Notes: generated by a model not told the origin, from the sequence alone. A stretch of DNA of 64,000 bases from an uncultured Chitinophagaceae bacterium (GCA_903870685.1 CAIQDX010000004.1:1-64000), one strand, 5' to 3'; counted from the first letter of the stretch, positions 44,342-53,227 are shown. Translations and numbers: made by a program.

Positions 44342-45448
44342 ATGTCTTCAACCCAACGATTTCAAGCACTTGATGTGTTTCGCGGATTGACCATTTGTTT
44401 TATGATCATCGTAAACACTCCTGGAAACGATGTTACTTTTTCTCCTTTATTACATGCAAAATGGCATGGCTTTACACCAACCGATTTGGTATTTCCATCT
44501 TTTTTATTTGCGGTTGGTAATGCCATGAGTTTTGTAATGCCAAAATGGAATACAAAAACACAGGCAGTAGTTTTGTATAAAATTTTTAAACGAACAGCAT
44601 TAATTTTTTTGCTTGGCTATTTAATGTATTGGTTTCCATTTTTTCGTTTAGATGAAACAGGAAATATTATTTCTGCACCTTTCAGCGAGACAAGAATTCT
44701 AGGTGTGTTGCAACGCATCGCATTGTGTTATGGCATTGCCGCATTAATGATCTATTATTTAAAACCAAAACTTGCAGTAATTGTAACTGTTGTTTTATTA
44801 TTTGTGTATTGGTTATTGATGTATGTTTTTGGCGATTATACAATGTTGGGTAATGCCGGAATAAAATTTGATTTATGGTTAATGGGCGATAAACATTTAT
44901 ATCATGGCGAAGGAGTAGCATTTGATCCTGAAGGTTGGTTAAGTACTTTGCCTGCTATCGGAAATGTTGTTGGCGGTTATGTTGCAGGAAAATTTATTCA
45001 GGAAAAAGGAAAGAGCTATGAAGGATTATCAAAATTATTATTGACAGGTTTCTCATTATTTGTTATTGCATATTTCTGGAACTTATCATTCCCAATCAAT
45101 AAAAAATTATGGACAAGTTCTTTCGTGATACACACAGTGGGATTGGATTGTATGATCTTGTCTGCGATCATTTACATCGTCGATTTTAAAAACAAAACAA
45201 AAGGAGTTTACTTTTTTGAAGTGGTTGGGAAAAATCCATTAACCATTTATTTGTTATCCGAATTAATGGCAACAGTTTTTTATATGGTTCAAGTTGGTGA
45301 TAAAAGTTTATTCTCCTGGATCTACGAAAATATTTTTAGTTATGCAGGCGATTATTTTGGATCATTAGCTTTTGCTATAAGTTATATGCTGGTTTGCTGG
45401 AGCGTTGGTTATTTCATGGATAAAAAGAAAATTTATATCAGAGTATAA
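44342..45448 (+). CDS. DUF5009/HGSNAT-like membrane acyltransferase
   Basis: 368 residues, about ten transmembrane helices. The opening RFQALDVFRGLTICFMIIVNTPGN is typical of the heparan-alpha-glucosaminide N-acetyltransferase-like group. The HGFTPTDLVFPSFLFAVGNAMSF segment carries the conserved His/Asp, and VGKNPLTIYLLSELMA follows near the end. It probably transfers acyl groups to sugars from acetyl-CoA across the membrane. The sugar acceptor is unknown. Confidence 0.86.
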   Translation: MSSTQRFQALDVFRGLTICFMIIVNTPGNDVTFSPLLHAKWHGFTPTDLVFPSFLFAVGNAMSFVMPKWNTKTQAVVLYKIFKRTALIFLLGYLMYWFPFFRLDETGNIISAPFSETRILGVLQRIALCYGIAALMIYYLKPKLAVIVTVVLLFVYWLLMYVFGDYTMLGNAGIKFDLWLMGDKHLYHGEGVAFDPEGWLSTLPAIGNVVGGYVAGKFIQEKGKSYEGLSKLLLTGFSLFVIAYFWNLSFPINKKLWTSSFVIHTVGLDCMILSAIIYIVDFKNKTKGVYFFEVVGKNPLTIYLLSELMATVFYMVQVGDKSLFSWIYENIFSYAGDYFGSLAFAISYMLVCWSVGYFMDKKKIYIRV

Positions 45449-45460
45449 AATAAGTTTCTA

Positions 45461-45504
45461 GCAATAAAAAAAGCTGTTTGATTTCAAACAGCTTTTTTTA
45501 TTGC
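45461..45504. terminator. Bidirectional terminator between acyltransferase and tryptophanase
   Basis: A perfect 20-bp stem (left arm 45461-45480, right arm 45485-45504, core AAGCTGTTTG/CAAACAGCTT) around the loop ATTT, with A and T runs for both convergent genes. Confidence 0.9.
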
Positions 45505-45517
45505 ATTGCATTCGAAA

Positions 45518-46888
45518 TTATAATTGTTCAAACCTTGCTGTAAAATGACGCAGCAATGGTGTTTCATAAATTATTTTATAACCTTTAATTTTTTCTCTTC
45601 TTTTAAATACTTCAATAATTACTTCTGCAACATAATCAATATGACTTTGTGTATACACTCTTCTCGGAATAGCTAATCTTACTAATTCCATTGGTGCTGG
45701 AATTGTTTTACCATCAGCATCATATTTACCAAACATAACTGTTCCAATTTCTACACCACGAACACCACCTTCTAAAAATAATTCGCCACATAATGCTTGT
45801 CCGGGATATTCTGTTGAAGGAATATGCGGTAAAAAAGCTTTTGCATCTAAATACACCGCATGTCCACCTGTTGGTTTTATATATGGCACACCAACTGCAT
45901 CTAATTTATCTCCGATGTATTCAATACTTCTAATTCTATACTTTAAATAATCTTCTTCCATAACTTCTTTCAATCCAATAGCAATCGCTTCTAAATCTCG
46001 TCCTGCAAGGCCTCCATAAGTTGGGAATCCTTCAGTGATAATTAAAAGATTGCGGCATTTCATTGCCAACGTTTCATCGTTCATTGCGAGAAAGCCACCA
46101 ATATTTGCAAATGCATCTTTCTTTGCGCTCATTGTACAACCATCAGCATAAGAAAATAATTCCTGAGCAATTTCGAAAATGCTTTTGTTTTCAAATCCTT
46201 TTTCTCTTTGTTTGATAAAATAACAATTCTCCGCAAAGCGACAAGCATCAATAAAAAAAGGAACATTATATTTTTTACAAATTTCACTTGCAGCTTTTAT
46301 GTTTGACATGCTAACCGGTTGTCCGCCGCCTGAATTATTTGTTACCGTAATTATTACTAACGGAATATTTTCTGCCCCTTTTTCCTGAATGCATTTTTCT
46401 AATGCAATTAAATTTATATTGCCTTTAAATGGCGCAATGAGTGATGGTTGTTTTCCTTCATCACATAAAAGATCAATTCCTTCTGCACCCGCAAACTCAA
46501 TGTTGGCACGAGTTGTATCGAACAAAGTATTGCTGATAAAATATTTTCCTTTGCCACCGGTAATACTGAATAATATTTTTTCTGAAGCCCTTCCCTGATG
46601 TGTTGGAATAATATATTTCATGTGCGTGATGGAAGAAACTGTTTCTTCGAATCTGAAAAAACTATCGCTTCCTGCATAACTTTCATCTCCGCGCATTATG
46701 CCTGCCCATTGTTCGCTGCTCATAGCACTGGTGCCACTATCCGTTAAAAGATCGATGATCACATCTCTAGCTTTAATTAAAAAAGGATTGTAAAAAGCTT
46801 CTCGAAGAATATTGATGCGTTGTTCTTTTGTTGTAAAGTGAATAGGCTCAACCGATTTAATTTTAAAAGGTTCTATGATTGTATGCAT
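45518..46888 (-). CDS. tnaA: Tryptophanase (beta-eliminating PLP lyase)
   Basis: 456 residues. It splits tryptophan into indole, pyruvate and ammonia. PLP Lys is in CTMSAKKDAF. Much of the sequence (AMSSEQWAGIMRGDESYAGS, GFENKS, FSYADGCTMS, GGLAGRDLEA) looks more like tyrosine phenol-lyase. But three specificity positions are of the tryptophanase type: Asp in LFDTTR (Thr in tyrosine phenol-lyase), Ile in VEIGT (Arg there) and His in LLRHFTARF (Phe there). I therefore call it tryptophanase. These comparisons are from memory of the two enzymes. An upstream Trp-containing short ORF supports the call. Confidence 0.83.
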   Translation of the reverse strand: MHTIIEPFKIKSVEPIHFTTKEQRINILREAFYNPFLIKARDVIIDLLTDSGTSAMSSEQWAGIMRGDESYAGSDSFFRFEETVSSITHMKYIIPTHQGRASEKILFSITGGKGKYFISNTLFDTTRANIEFAGAEGIDLLCDEGKQPSLIAPFKGNINLIALEKCIQEKGAENIPLVIITVTNNSGGGQPVSMSNIKAASEICKKYNVPFFIDACRFAENCYFIKQREKGFENKSIFEIAQELFSYADGCTMSAKKDAFANIGGFLAMNDETLAMKCRNLLIITEGFPTYGGLAGRDLEAIAIGLKEVMEEDYLKYRIRSIEYIGDKLDAVGVPYIKPTGGHAVYLDAKAFLPHIPSTEYPGQALCGELFLEGGVRGVEIGTVMFGKYDADGKTIPAPMELVRLAIPRRVYTQSHIDYVAEVIIEVFKRREKIKGYKIIYETPLLRHFTARFEQL

Positions 46889-46954
46889 AATTAAATGTTT
46901 ATTGATTGAATAATAAATGAAAACGAAGTCGAATAAAGTTGATACAGCACAAGA

Positions 46955-46967
46955 GTGCGACGCAACT
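46955..46967 (+). repeat. Dispersed intergenic repeat core, copy 3
   Basis: GTGCGACGCAACT, shared with 15072-15084 and 34926-34938. It lies in the leader between the tna short ORF and tnaA, so on the minus strand it would be transcribed as part of the tnaA message. Confidence 0.65.
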
Positions 46968-47031
46968 AAGATGCCATAAAAACCATTGGCTCGAATAAAA
47001 AAATAATTGAATGAAATAAAATTGAGAAAAA

Positions 47032-47070
47032 CTAAGTGGGACTTTTAATAATATTTTTCCAGAGATTCAT
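47032..47070 (-). CDS. Putative tnaC-like leader peptide
   Basis: The ORF reads MNLWKNIIKSPT and stops with TAG at 47034-47032. It has one Trp codon (TGG at 47061-47059) and a Pro next to the last residue. It starts about 18 bp after a TAACTTTG promoter element and lies 143 bp upstream of tnaA on the same strand. The Enterobacterial TnaC has Trp and a terminal Pro further apart and causes Rho-dependent attenuation. The spacing here differs, so homology is not claimed; this is an inference from position and content. Confidence 0.4.
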   Translation of the reverse strand: MNLWKNIIKSPT

Positions 47071-47087
47071 AATTAAAATCGTTGGCA

Positions 47088-47095
47088 CAAAGTTA
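47088..47095 (-). promoter_or_regulatory. Promoter -7 element for the tna leader
   Basis: On the minus strand TAACTTTG matches TAnnTTTG exactly, just beyond the stop of the preceding gene (47120). A transcript would start near 47082, about 12 bp before the leader ATG. No -33 element is clear. Confidence 0.5.
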
Positions 47096-47119
47096 TATTG
47101 TTATGTGGGTATAATTTTA

Positions 47120-47977
47120 TTATTCTTTCGACTTTGATTTCCCTTTTTGTTTTTTATTACTCTTTTTTTCAAGAGCCGGATTATTATCTACTATTTCGCA
47201 AACACATCTAAAGCCCAACCAACATTCAGGATAATTATATATGCGATCGTTTTTAATTTTACAATCTTCAATAAATAAATTAAAATGACCACCTTTTGAA
47301 ATGCCTTTCTCGGCAACCATTTCCGACACGTTACCGATCATATTATAAAGGCCATATTTATTCGGTTCAGATGAAAGCACCGGAAAAACACTTGATCTTA
47401 AGTTGGCTGTTGAATCAATTCTTAAATACAAACAATTAAAAGTGTTATACATTTTTCCATGCGATTTAAACTCAGTGCTTTCATATCCATATGGATATTT
47501 TTCTACATCTAAGTTTCCGCTTGCAGCCAATTCCCATTCTTTTTTTGTAGGCAAACGATAAATTACTTTCCTGTAAGGAGCTTTTGGTGTTCGCTCTAAA
47601 AGTTCATTTACTCTGTCTGTTCGCCATTCACAAAATGCTTGTGCTTGTTCGTAACTAACACCAACTACAGGATAATTATTATAATCGCGATGACGAAAAT
47701 AAAAATCTATAAAAACCGAATTGTTAAATAATTGTGTTTTCCAAACAGTGGTATCGGGAAGCATTGATTGGTAGCGATCCTCATCTTTCTCAACTATTAA
47801 AATATACGATAAGTATTCTCTCCAAGCAGTATTCGAAATTTCGCATTTATCAATATATAAACTGTCTTTCAACTGAACTGTTCCGGGAGGAGCTAAAATT
47901 TTATCAGATACATAATTATTTTCGCTTATAAATGAGAAGAGTGCCATCATAGTAATAAGCAGCAGTAATCTTTTCAT
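47120..47977 (-). CDS. SUMF1/formylglycine-generating-enzyme-like exported protein
   Basis: 285 residues. There is an N-terminal signal-like helix, then the SUMF1/EgtB fold: LYIDKCEISNTAWREYL, NNYPVVGVSYEQAQAFCEWRTDRV, YRLPTKKEWELAASG, YGLYNMIGNVSEMVAEKGISKGGHF and WLGFRCVCEI. The tail is lysine/serine-rich. The copper-binding Cys pair of true formylglycine-generating enzymes is not evident, so it is probably a non-catalytic family member, as in the gliding-related lipoproteins of Bacteroidota. The function is unknown. Confidence 0.8.
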   Translation of the reverse strand: MKRLLLLITMMALFSFISENNYVSDKILAPPGTVQLKDSLYIDKCEISNTAWREYLSYILIVEKDEDRYQSMLPDTTVWKTQLFNNSVFIDFYFRHRDYNNYPVVGVSYEQAQAFCEWRTDRVNELLERTPKAPYRKVIYRLPTKKEWELAASGNLDVEKYPYGYESTEFKSHGKMYNTFNCLYLRIDSTANLRSSVFPVLSSEPNKYGLYNMIGNVSEMVAEKGISKGGHFNLFIEDCKIKNDRIYNYPECWLGFRCVCEIVDNNPALEKKSNKKQKGKSKSKE

Positions 47978-48044
47978 TGCGGTTAGGTTTGCATCTAAAT
48001 TACTATAAACAATGTTATTTTGCTATTAAACAATCAATAAAAAG

Positions 48045-48074
48045 TTCGAAACCCGCTGCAAAAGCGTAACTTCG
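48045..48074 (+). promoter_or_regulatory. Likely promoter of typA
   Basis: TTCG (48045-48048), 18 bp, then TAACTTCG (48067-48074), a near match to TAnnTTTG. The ATG is 18 bp downstream. Confidence 0.4.
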
Positions 48075-48091
48075 CCGCCTTAAATTTTTAC

Positions 48092-49906
48092 ATGGAAATC
48101 AGAAACATCGCTATTATTGCTCACGTTGACCACGGTAAAACTACTTTGGTGGATAGGATTTTACAAACTACTAAAGTGTTCAGAGAGAATCAGGAAACCG
48201 GCGATCTGATCATGGACAGCAATGACCTTGAAAGAGAAAGAGGCATTACCATTTTCTCTAAAAACGCATCTGTTCAATACAACGGAGTAAAAATTAATGT
48301 AATTGATACTCCGGGCCACAGTGATTTTGGTGGTGAAGTTGAACGTGTTTTGAAAATGGCCGATGGAGTTTTATTATTGGTTGATGCTTTTGAAGGACCA
48401 ATGCCACAAACGCGATTTGTGTTGCAAAAAGCATTGCATCTTAATTTGCATCCAATTGTTGTTATTAATAAAGTTGATAAAGCTAACTGCCGCCCAGACG
48501 AAGTTCACGATGCAGTTTTTGAATTGTTTTTTAATCTCGATGCAACGGAAGAACAATTAAATTTCCCTACTTTTTACGGTAGCGGAAAAAATGGTTGGTT
48601 CAACGATAGTTTAGAACAAACAGAAGATATTATTCCGTTAATGAATGGTATCATCAAATTTGTTCCACCTCCAACAGTTAATGAAGGTCCACTGCAAATG
48701 CAAATTACTTCATTGGATTATTCTTCTTTCTTAGGAAGAATAGCTATTGGAAAAGTAACTCGTGGTTCTGTAAAAGAAGGACAAACAATTGCATTGGTTC
48801 AAGCTGATGGTTCCATAAAAAAATCTAAAGTAAAAGAATTATACGTTTTTGAAGGAATGGGCAAACGCAAAGTAACAGAAGTGTTATCGGGCGATTTGTG
48901 TGCTGTTGTTGGATTAGAAGAATTTAATATTGGCGATACGATTTGTGATATTGATACTCCTGAAGGATTACCAATTATCAGTGTTGATGAACCAACGATG
49001 AGCATGTTATTTTCAATCAACAATTCTCCTTTTTACGGAAGAGATGGAAAGTTTGTTACATCGCGCCACTTGCGTGATCGCTTGATGAAAGAAACTGAAA
49101 AGAATTTAGCATTGCGTGTTGAGGATACAGATAGTGCCGATAGCTTCTTGGTATTTGGTCGTGGCATTTTGCATCTTGGTATTTTAATTGAAACCATGCG
49201 CCGCGAAGGATATGAATTAACTGTTGGTCAGCCGCAAGTTTTAGTCAAAGAATTATTAGGAAAGAAACATGAACCTTACGAAACATTAGTGGTTGATGTA
49301 CCTGCTGAATTTAGTGGTAAAGTAATTGATCTGGTTACACAACGCAAAGGCGAAATGCATGTGATGGAAAGTAAAGGCGAGATGCAGCATCTTGAATTTG
49401 AAATTCCTTCAAGAGGCTTGATAGGCTTGCGTTCGCAAATGTTGACCAATACTGCAGGAGAAGCTGTTATGGCGCATCGTTTTAATGAATACAAACCATG
49501 GAAAGGAAATATTCCCGGAAGAAATAATGGGGTATTGATTGCAAAATTTCAAGGCACTACTACTGCATATTCAATTGATAAATTACAAGATCGCGGAAGT
49601 TTCTTTATCGATCCTGCGGAAGAAGTTTATGCAGGTCAAATTATTGCTGAACATATTAAGCCGGGAGATCTAAATGTGAATGCAGTAGAAATGAAAAAAT
49701 TAACCAATCACCGTGCTAGTGGTAGCGATGATAGCGTTAGAATAACACCGAAACTTCAGTTTACTTTAGAAGAGTGTATGGAATATATTCAACAAGATGA
49801 GTGTATTGAAGTAACTCCGAAAAATATCAGAATGCGTAAAACTATTTTAGATGAAGAAGACAGGAAGAAAGCATCTAAATCAATGAAAGTGGAAGCATTT
49901 GGATAA
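48092..49906 (+). CDS. typA: Ribosome-binding GTPase BipA/TypA
   Basis: 604 residues, normal for the family. G-domain motifs are AIIAHVDHGKTTL (G1), ERGITIFSKNASV (G2), DTPGHSDFGGEV (G3) and VVINKVDK (G4). EF-G-like domains and the BipA-specific C-terminal domain with RLTNHRASGSDDSV-like residues (KKLTNHRASGSDDSVRITP) follow. It acts on the ribosome under stress and in 50S assembly. It is a single gene with its own terminator. Confidence 0.97.
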   Translation: MEIRNIAIIAHVDHGKTTLVDRILQTTKVFRENQETGDLIMDSNDLERERGITIFSKNASVQYNGVKINVIDTPGHSDFGGEVERVLKMADGVLLLVDAFEGPMPQTRFVLQKALHLNLHPIVVINKVDKANCRPDEVHDAVFELFFNLDATEEQLNFPTFYGSGKNGWFNDSLEQTEDIIPLMNGIIKFVPPPTVNEGPLQMQITSLDYSSFLGRIAIGKVTRGSVKEGQTIALVQADGSIKKSKVKELYVFEGMGKRKVTEVLSGDLCAVVGLEEFNIGDTICDIDTPEGLPIISVDEPTMSMLFSINNSPFYGRDGKFVTSRHLRDRLMKETEKNLALRVEDTDSADSFLVFGRGILHLGILIETMRREGYELTVGQPQVLVKELLGKKHEPYETLVVDVPAEFSGKVIDLVTQRKGEMHVMESKGEMQHLEFEIPSRGLIGLRSQMLTNTAGEAVMAHRFNEYKPWKGNIPGRNNGVLIAKFQGTTTAYSIDKLQDRGSFFIDPAEEVYAGQIIAEHIKPGDLNVNAVEMKKLTNHRASGSDDSVRITPKLQFTLEECMEYIQQDECIEVTPKNIRMRKTILDEEDRKKASKSMKVEAFG

Positions 49907-49927
49907 TTGATTATTAAAATAATTTTA

Positions 49928-49957
49928 AACCTTCGAATTTTATTCGAAGGTTTTTTT
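49928..49957 (+). terminator. Intrinsic terminator of typA
   Basis: AACCTTCGAA (49928-49937) pairs with TTCGAAGGTT (49943-49952), followed by seven T. Confidence 0.88.
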
Positions 49958-49975
49958 ATGCTTGATACCGAACAT

Positions 49976-50008
49976 AAAAAAAGGAAGACATGATCATGTC
50001 TTCCTTTT
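49976..50008 (-). terminator. Terminator of the downstream minus-strand gene
   Basis: AAAAGGAAGACATGATCATGTCTTCCTTTT is a near-perfect palindrome. On the minus strand it is followed by TTTTTTT, so it ends the secreted-protein gene at 50029-50469. Confidence 0.8.
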
Positions 50009-50028
50009 ATCATTGCTGATAATTAATT

Positions 50029-50469
50029 TTATTTTTTGCTTACCACAACATTTTCAACATAACTCGTGTTAATGTTTACATCAAAACTTTGATGAAAATC
50101 TGCTTTGTTCGATTTGATGTCGAAAGTAAGTTTATTTACATCAGTATCTTTTGGTAAAGCATAAGTGTGTGAAAATTTGGTTGATTTAGAAGCAGTGCGG
50201 TAAAGAACTTCACCGAATTCATCAACAATAGATAATGTAAAAAAATCGTTGTTGATGTTATCAAACTTAACGCTGAACAATAAGTATTCTTTATTAACTC
50301 CTTCGTACTTTATTGTTGCATTGTTAGTAGAAATTTTTCCGGTTACAACGCCCTTGTTGGTATTATCATTAGCATAAATTTTATTTTGTGCTGTTAAAAA
50401 TAATACGGTTGCTAAAATACTTCCTGCAAAAAATTTTTTTGCGATCGTGTTTAATGTTTGCTTTTTCAT
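50029..50469 (-). CDS. Secreted protein of unknown function
   Basis: 146 residues. A long basic N-region and hydrophobic core (KKFFAGSILATVLFLTAQ, cut near YA-ND) make a signal peptide. The mature part is ~115 residues with alternating beta patterns (FSVKFDNINNDFFTLSIVDEFGEVLYR and TFDIKSNKADFHQSFDVNI), so a small beta-sandwich is likely. No enzyme motif is seen. It stands alone with its own terminator. Confidence 0.75.
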   Translation of the reverse strand: MKKQTLNTIAKKFFAGSILATVLFLTAQNKIYANDNTNKGVVTGKISTNNATIKYEGVNKEYLLFSVKFDNINNDFFTLSIVDEFGEVLYRTASKSTKFSHTYALPKDTDVNKLTFDIKSNKADFHQSFDVNINTSYVENVVVSKK

Positions 50470-50805
50470 GTCTTTTTCCTTTTTAATGATTAAAAAATAG
50501 TTACCTCATACGCACAAGCAAATGCTTTGAACGTTCAAATCTTCGTCAGTAAATTTCATTAAATGGTCAGTTGCAATTCGATACAGGATATTATTTCATG
50601 TAGACAAGCAGCGGCGTTAAAATGTAACGTACAGATCTGCTTTTACAACTATTAATACTGGTATTAAAGAAAGGTAACCCGCTAATTATTTTAAAAGAAT
50701 TTTGTTTAACAATAAACAGAAATATTATATAAACTGTTATCAATAAAAAAACCTCCAATGTTTTTAAAACATCGGAGGTTTGATTCCTAATTATTCATAA
50801 AAAAA
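50470..50805. other. Gene-free stretch with a palindrome, 336 bp
   Basis: No open frame is supported. TTTGAACGTTCAAA at 50526-50539 is a perfect 14-bp palindrome 57 bp upstream of the secreted-protein start, possibly an operator. The far end contains the terminator of the TM2 gene. Confidence 0.5.
50744..50780 (-). terminator. Terminator of the TM2-domain gene
   Basis: On the minus strand AACCTCC/GGAGGTT ends with an ATGTTTT/AAAACAT inner part and one mismatch, followed by a T run. Confidence 0.78.
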
Positions 50806-51312
50806 TCACTCGCTATAATTGCCATCTTTAGGCTTCAAGTCTTTAATTATAATTCTGATAAAATCAATTAAAGTCCAAATACCAAAACCACCTAAAGTAA
50901 GTAATTGAACAACGCCTTGCCAGGTATAACCTAAATAAAATCTGTGTATACCTAATGTTCCAAGAAAGAAACAAAGTAATATAGCAGCTACCCAAGATTT
51001 TGTTCCGCCACTTTCAGCTTTGGCAATTAGTCTTTGCAGTTTATTCATTTGTCTGTGGCTCAACTCAGCTTTCTTACTATTAACTTCATTTGATAAGATT
51101 TTGGAAGAGTTAGTCAATGAATTAGAAACAACATTTCCGTTATCAGGTAATAATGGAACAGGCACTGCCTCTGCATAAATTGTAGGCATTGTTGCTTTTT
51201 CAATTGAAACAATAATTGGTTCGCTTTTTTTTGAAACCGGAAAAGCAGACATCATGCTTACAGCAATTGCTAATAACAAAATTCCCCTGAAAGAGTTTTT
51301 GAATAATTTCAT
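50806..51312 (-). CDS. TM2-domain membrane protein
   Basis: 168 residues. A signal-like helix (~10-26) is followed by a soluble stretch ending in basic LSHRQMNKLQRLIAKAESGG. Then comes the TM2 domain: SWVAAILLCFFLGTLGIHRFYLGYTWQGVVQLLTLGGFGIWTLIDFIRII, with its two helices and the G-x-x-G-x-H-R-F-Y-x-G turn. TM2 proteins are of unknown function in bacteria. It is upstream of obgE on the same strand, with a ~140-bp gap. Confidence 0.87.
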   Translation of the reverse strand: MKLFKNSFRGILLLAIAVSMMSAFPVSKKSEPIIVSIEKATMPTIYAEAVPVPLLPDNGNVVSNSLTNSSKILSNEVNSKKAELSHRQMNKLQRLIAKAESGGTKSWVAAILLCFFLGTLGIHRFYLGYTWQGVVQLLTLGGFGIWTLIDFIRIIIKDLKPKDGNYSE

Positions 51313-51453
51313 AGCAGCAAGTTTAAGTTAATTAATAGTTTGAAATTACTTAAAATTGAAATACAATCAAATATTATTCAATAAATATTTGCATTTTTTC
51401 AACTTAAAATTGCAGTTGAAACATTTATTTTTTAGAAAAAATTTACAATTCAA

Positions 51454-52461
51454 TTATGCTTGTACCGGCTTATTTAATGTTTGCCATAACAGATCTTTTA
51501 ATTCTATCAAACCTTTATTGGTTAATGATGAAATAAATAAGTGAGGAATATTTTGTGGCAATTCTTTTACAATTGCTTCTTTTAATTCATCATCCAACAT
51601 GTCGCTTTTACTTACTGCGATGATGAAATCTTTTTGCAGCATTTCGGGATTATATTCTTTCAACTCATTGTATAAAATTTCGAATTCTTTTTTATGATCT
51701 GTACTATCGGCAGGAATTAAAAATAATAAAACTGAATTGCGTTCAATATGTCGTAAAAAACGATGACCCAATCCTTTTCCTTCGGCAGCACCTTCAATAA
51801 TTCCGGGAAGATCTGCTATACAAAAACTTTTTCCATCACGATATTCTACCATACCTAATTGTGGAACTAAAGTTGTAAAAGCATAGTTGGCAATTTTTGG
51901 TTTTGCTGCAGTGATAACACTTAATAAAGTTGATTTGCCTGCATTGGGGAAACCTACCAAACCCACGTCGGCCAATACTTTCAGCTCTAAAAATTTAAAA
52001 CCTTCAACACCATCTTCGCCGGGTTGAGCATGTTCGGGAACCTGATTGGTTGGTGTTGCAAAATTTGAATTTCCTAATCCACCGCGACCACCACGCATCC
52101 AAATAATTTCTTGTCCGTCTTCTAAAATTTCGGCTTCAATTTTTCCGGTTATTTCATCTTTTGCAATGGTGCCTAATGGAACTTCAATAATGATATCTTT
52201 TCCATCATGGCCGGTACAATTATTTTTACTTCCAGCTTCACCATCATCGGCTAAAACATTTTTAAAATATCGCAAATGCAACAATGTCCACAGTTGTGTG
52301 TTGCCTTTTAAAATGATATGACCACCACGACCACCATCGCCCCCATCGGGGCCACCCATTGCCGTTAATTTATTTCGCATGAAATGACGTATACCTGCAC
52401 CACCGTGACCACTGCGACAAAAAATGCGGATATAATCTATGAAGTTATTTTTCTCTGACAC
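51454..52461 (-). CDS. obgE: Obg-family GTPase
   Basis: 335 residues, the short form without the extra C-terminal OCT domain. The N-terminal glycine-rich Obg domain has [26 protein letters not shown] and [30 protein letters not shown]. The G domain has [43 protein letters not shown] and VSKSD. It acts in ribosome biogenesis and stringent control. Confidence 0.95.
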   Translation of the reverse strand: MSEKNNFIDYIRIFCRSGHGGAGIRHFMRNKLTAMGGPDGGDGGRGGHIILKGNTQLWTLLHLRYFKNVLADDGEAGSKNNCTGHDGKDIIIEVPLGTIAKDEITGKIEAEILEDGQEIIWMRGGRGGLGNSNFATPTNQVPEHAQPGEDGVEGFKFLELKVLADVGLVGFPNAGKSTLLSVITAAKPKIANYAFTTLVPQLGMVEYRDGKSFCIADLPGIIEGAAEGKGLGHRFLRHIERNSVLLFLIPADSTDHKKEFEILYNELKEYNPEMLQKDFIIAVSKSDMLDDELKEAIVKELPQNIPHLFISSLTNKGLIELKDLLWQTLNKPVQA

Positions 52462-52531
52462 GTTTTAATTTGAATGTTTGCGAAGATACTTTAATGAAGA
52501 TGTAATGAAAGAATTATCTCTTTGCAGCCAT

Positions 52532-53227
52532 TTATTGTTTTTCTTTTTCTGAATGTGATTTCTTTTTCCAAATTTTACGAATCGCCCAAAATCCCAAAAT
52601 AAGAATTCCAACAAATCCAACAATTCCAACTAGAAAAGCGGCTGCATCTGCCCCTGAACAGGAGAGCGAACAAGCTAAGGCTGCTACTAACAATAATCCG
52701 GCAATTACTCCTGTTGTAACCAGAATAACCCAAAATATTTTCAAAGCAACATTTTCGTTTTCGTCCTGTCCTTTGTTCGATAATAATCTTTTTAATTTTT
52801 CAGATTGTTGTTTAGTTATTTTTTTTGAACGTGATAATACAGAAGTTTTGGTTTTGTCTTTTTTATTATGGTCTCTTGAAATAACTAAACTTCCATGTAA
52901 AGAAGAATAAGTATTTAAAGACGAAACAAGAGTGTTATTGTTATAAACAAAACACAAACAAACAAAAACAGAAAGTCCAATTCCGAAATCACAAATTTTT
53001 TGCAAGACATATTTTTTATAAGGAATTGTATTGCCCAAATAAAATAATAGAAAAAGAAATAAAAATAATAATGCTGTTAGCAAGAAAGATTTGGGTAAAA
53101 TAAAATCTATATTATTCAGCATTGATCCAACAAACATTGCCGAAAAATAAATGTAAACGTGGCAAAGAGTAATGATTATCCACGATAATTCACGATGAGT
53201 GCTTGCCCAAAAAGAAATCTTTTTCAT
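52532..53227 (-). CDS. Polytopic membrane protein of unknown function
   Basis: 231 residues. About four hydrophobic segments lie in the first ~115 residues. A basic hydrophilic linker follows (SRSKKITKQQSEKLKRLLSNKG), then two more helices with ALACSLSCSGADAAAFLVGIVGFVGILILGFWAI and a lysine-rich end. The linker's EKLKRLLS resembles NKLQRLIAK before the TM2 domain on the other side of obgE. No known family is recognised. Confidence 0.7.
   Translation of the reverse strand: MKKISFWASTHRELSWIIITLCHVYIYFSAMFVGSMLNNIDFILPKSFLLTALLFLFLFLLFYLGNTIPYKKYVLQKICDFGIGLSVFVCLCFVYNNNTLVSSLNTYSSLHGSLVISRDHNKKDKTKTSVLSRSKKITKQQSEKLKRLLSNKGQDENENVALKIFWVILVTTGVIAGLLLVAALACSLSCSGADAAAFLVGIVGFVGILILGFWAIRKIWKKKSHSEKEKQ

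Noticed and set aside
45518-46888. Tyrosine phenol-lyase annotation
   Set aside because: The overall look suggests it, but the three discriminating residues (Asp, Ile, His) are those of tryptophanase.
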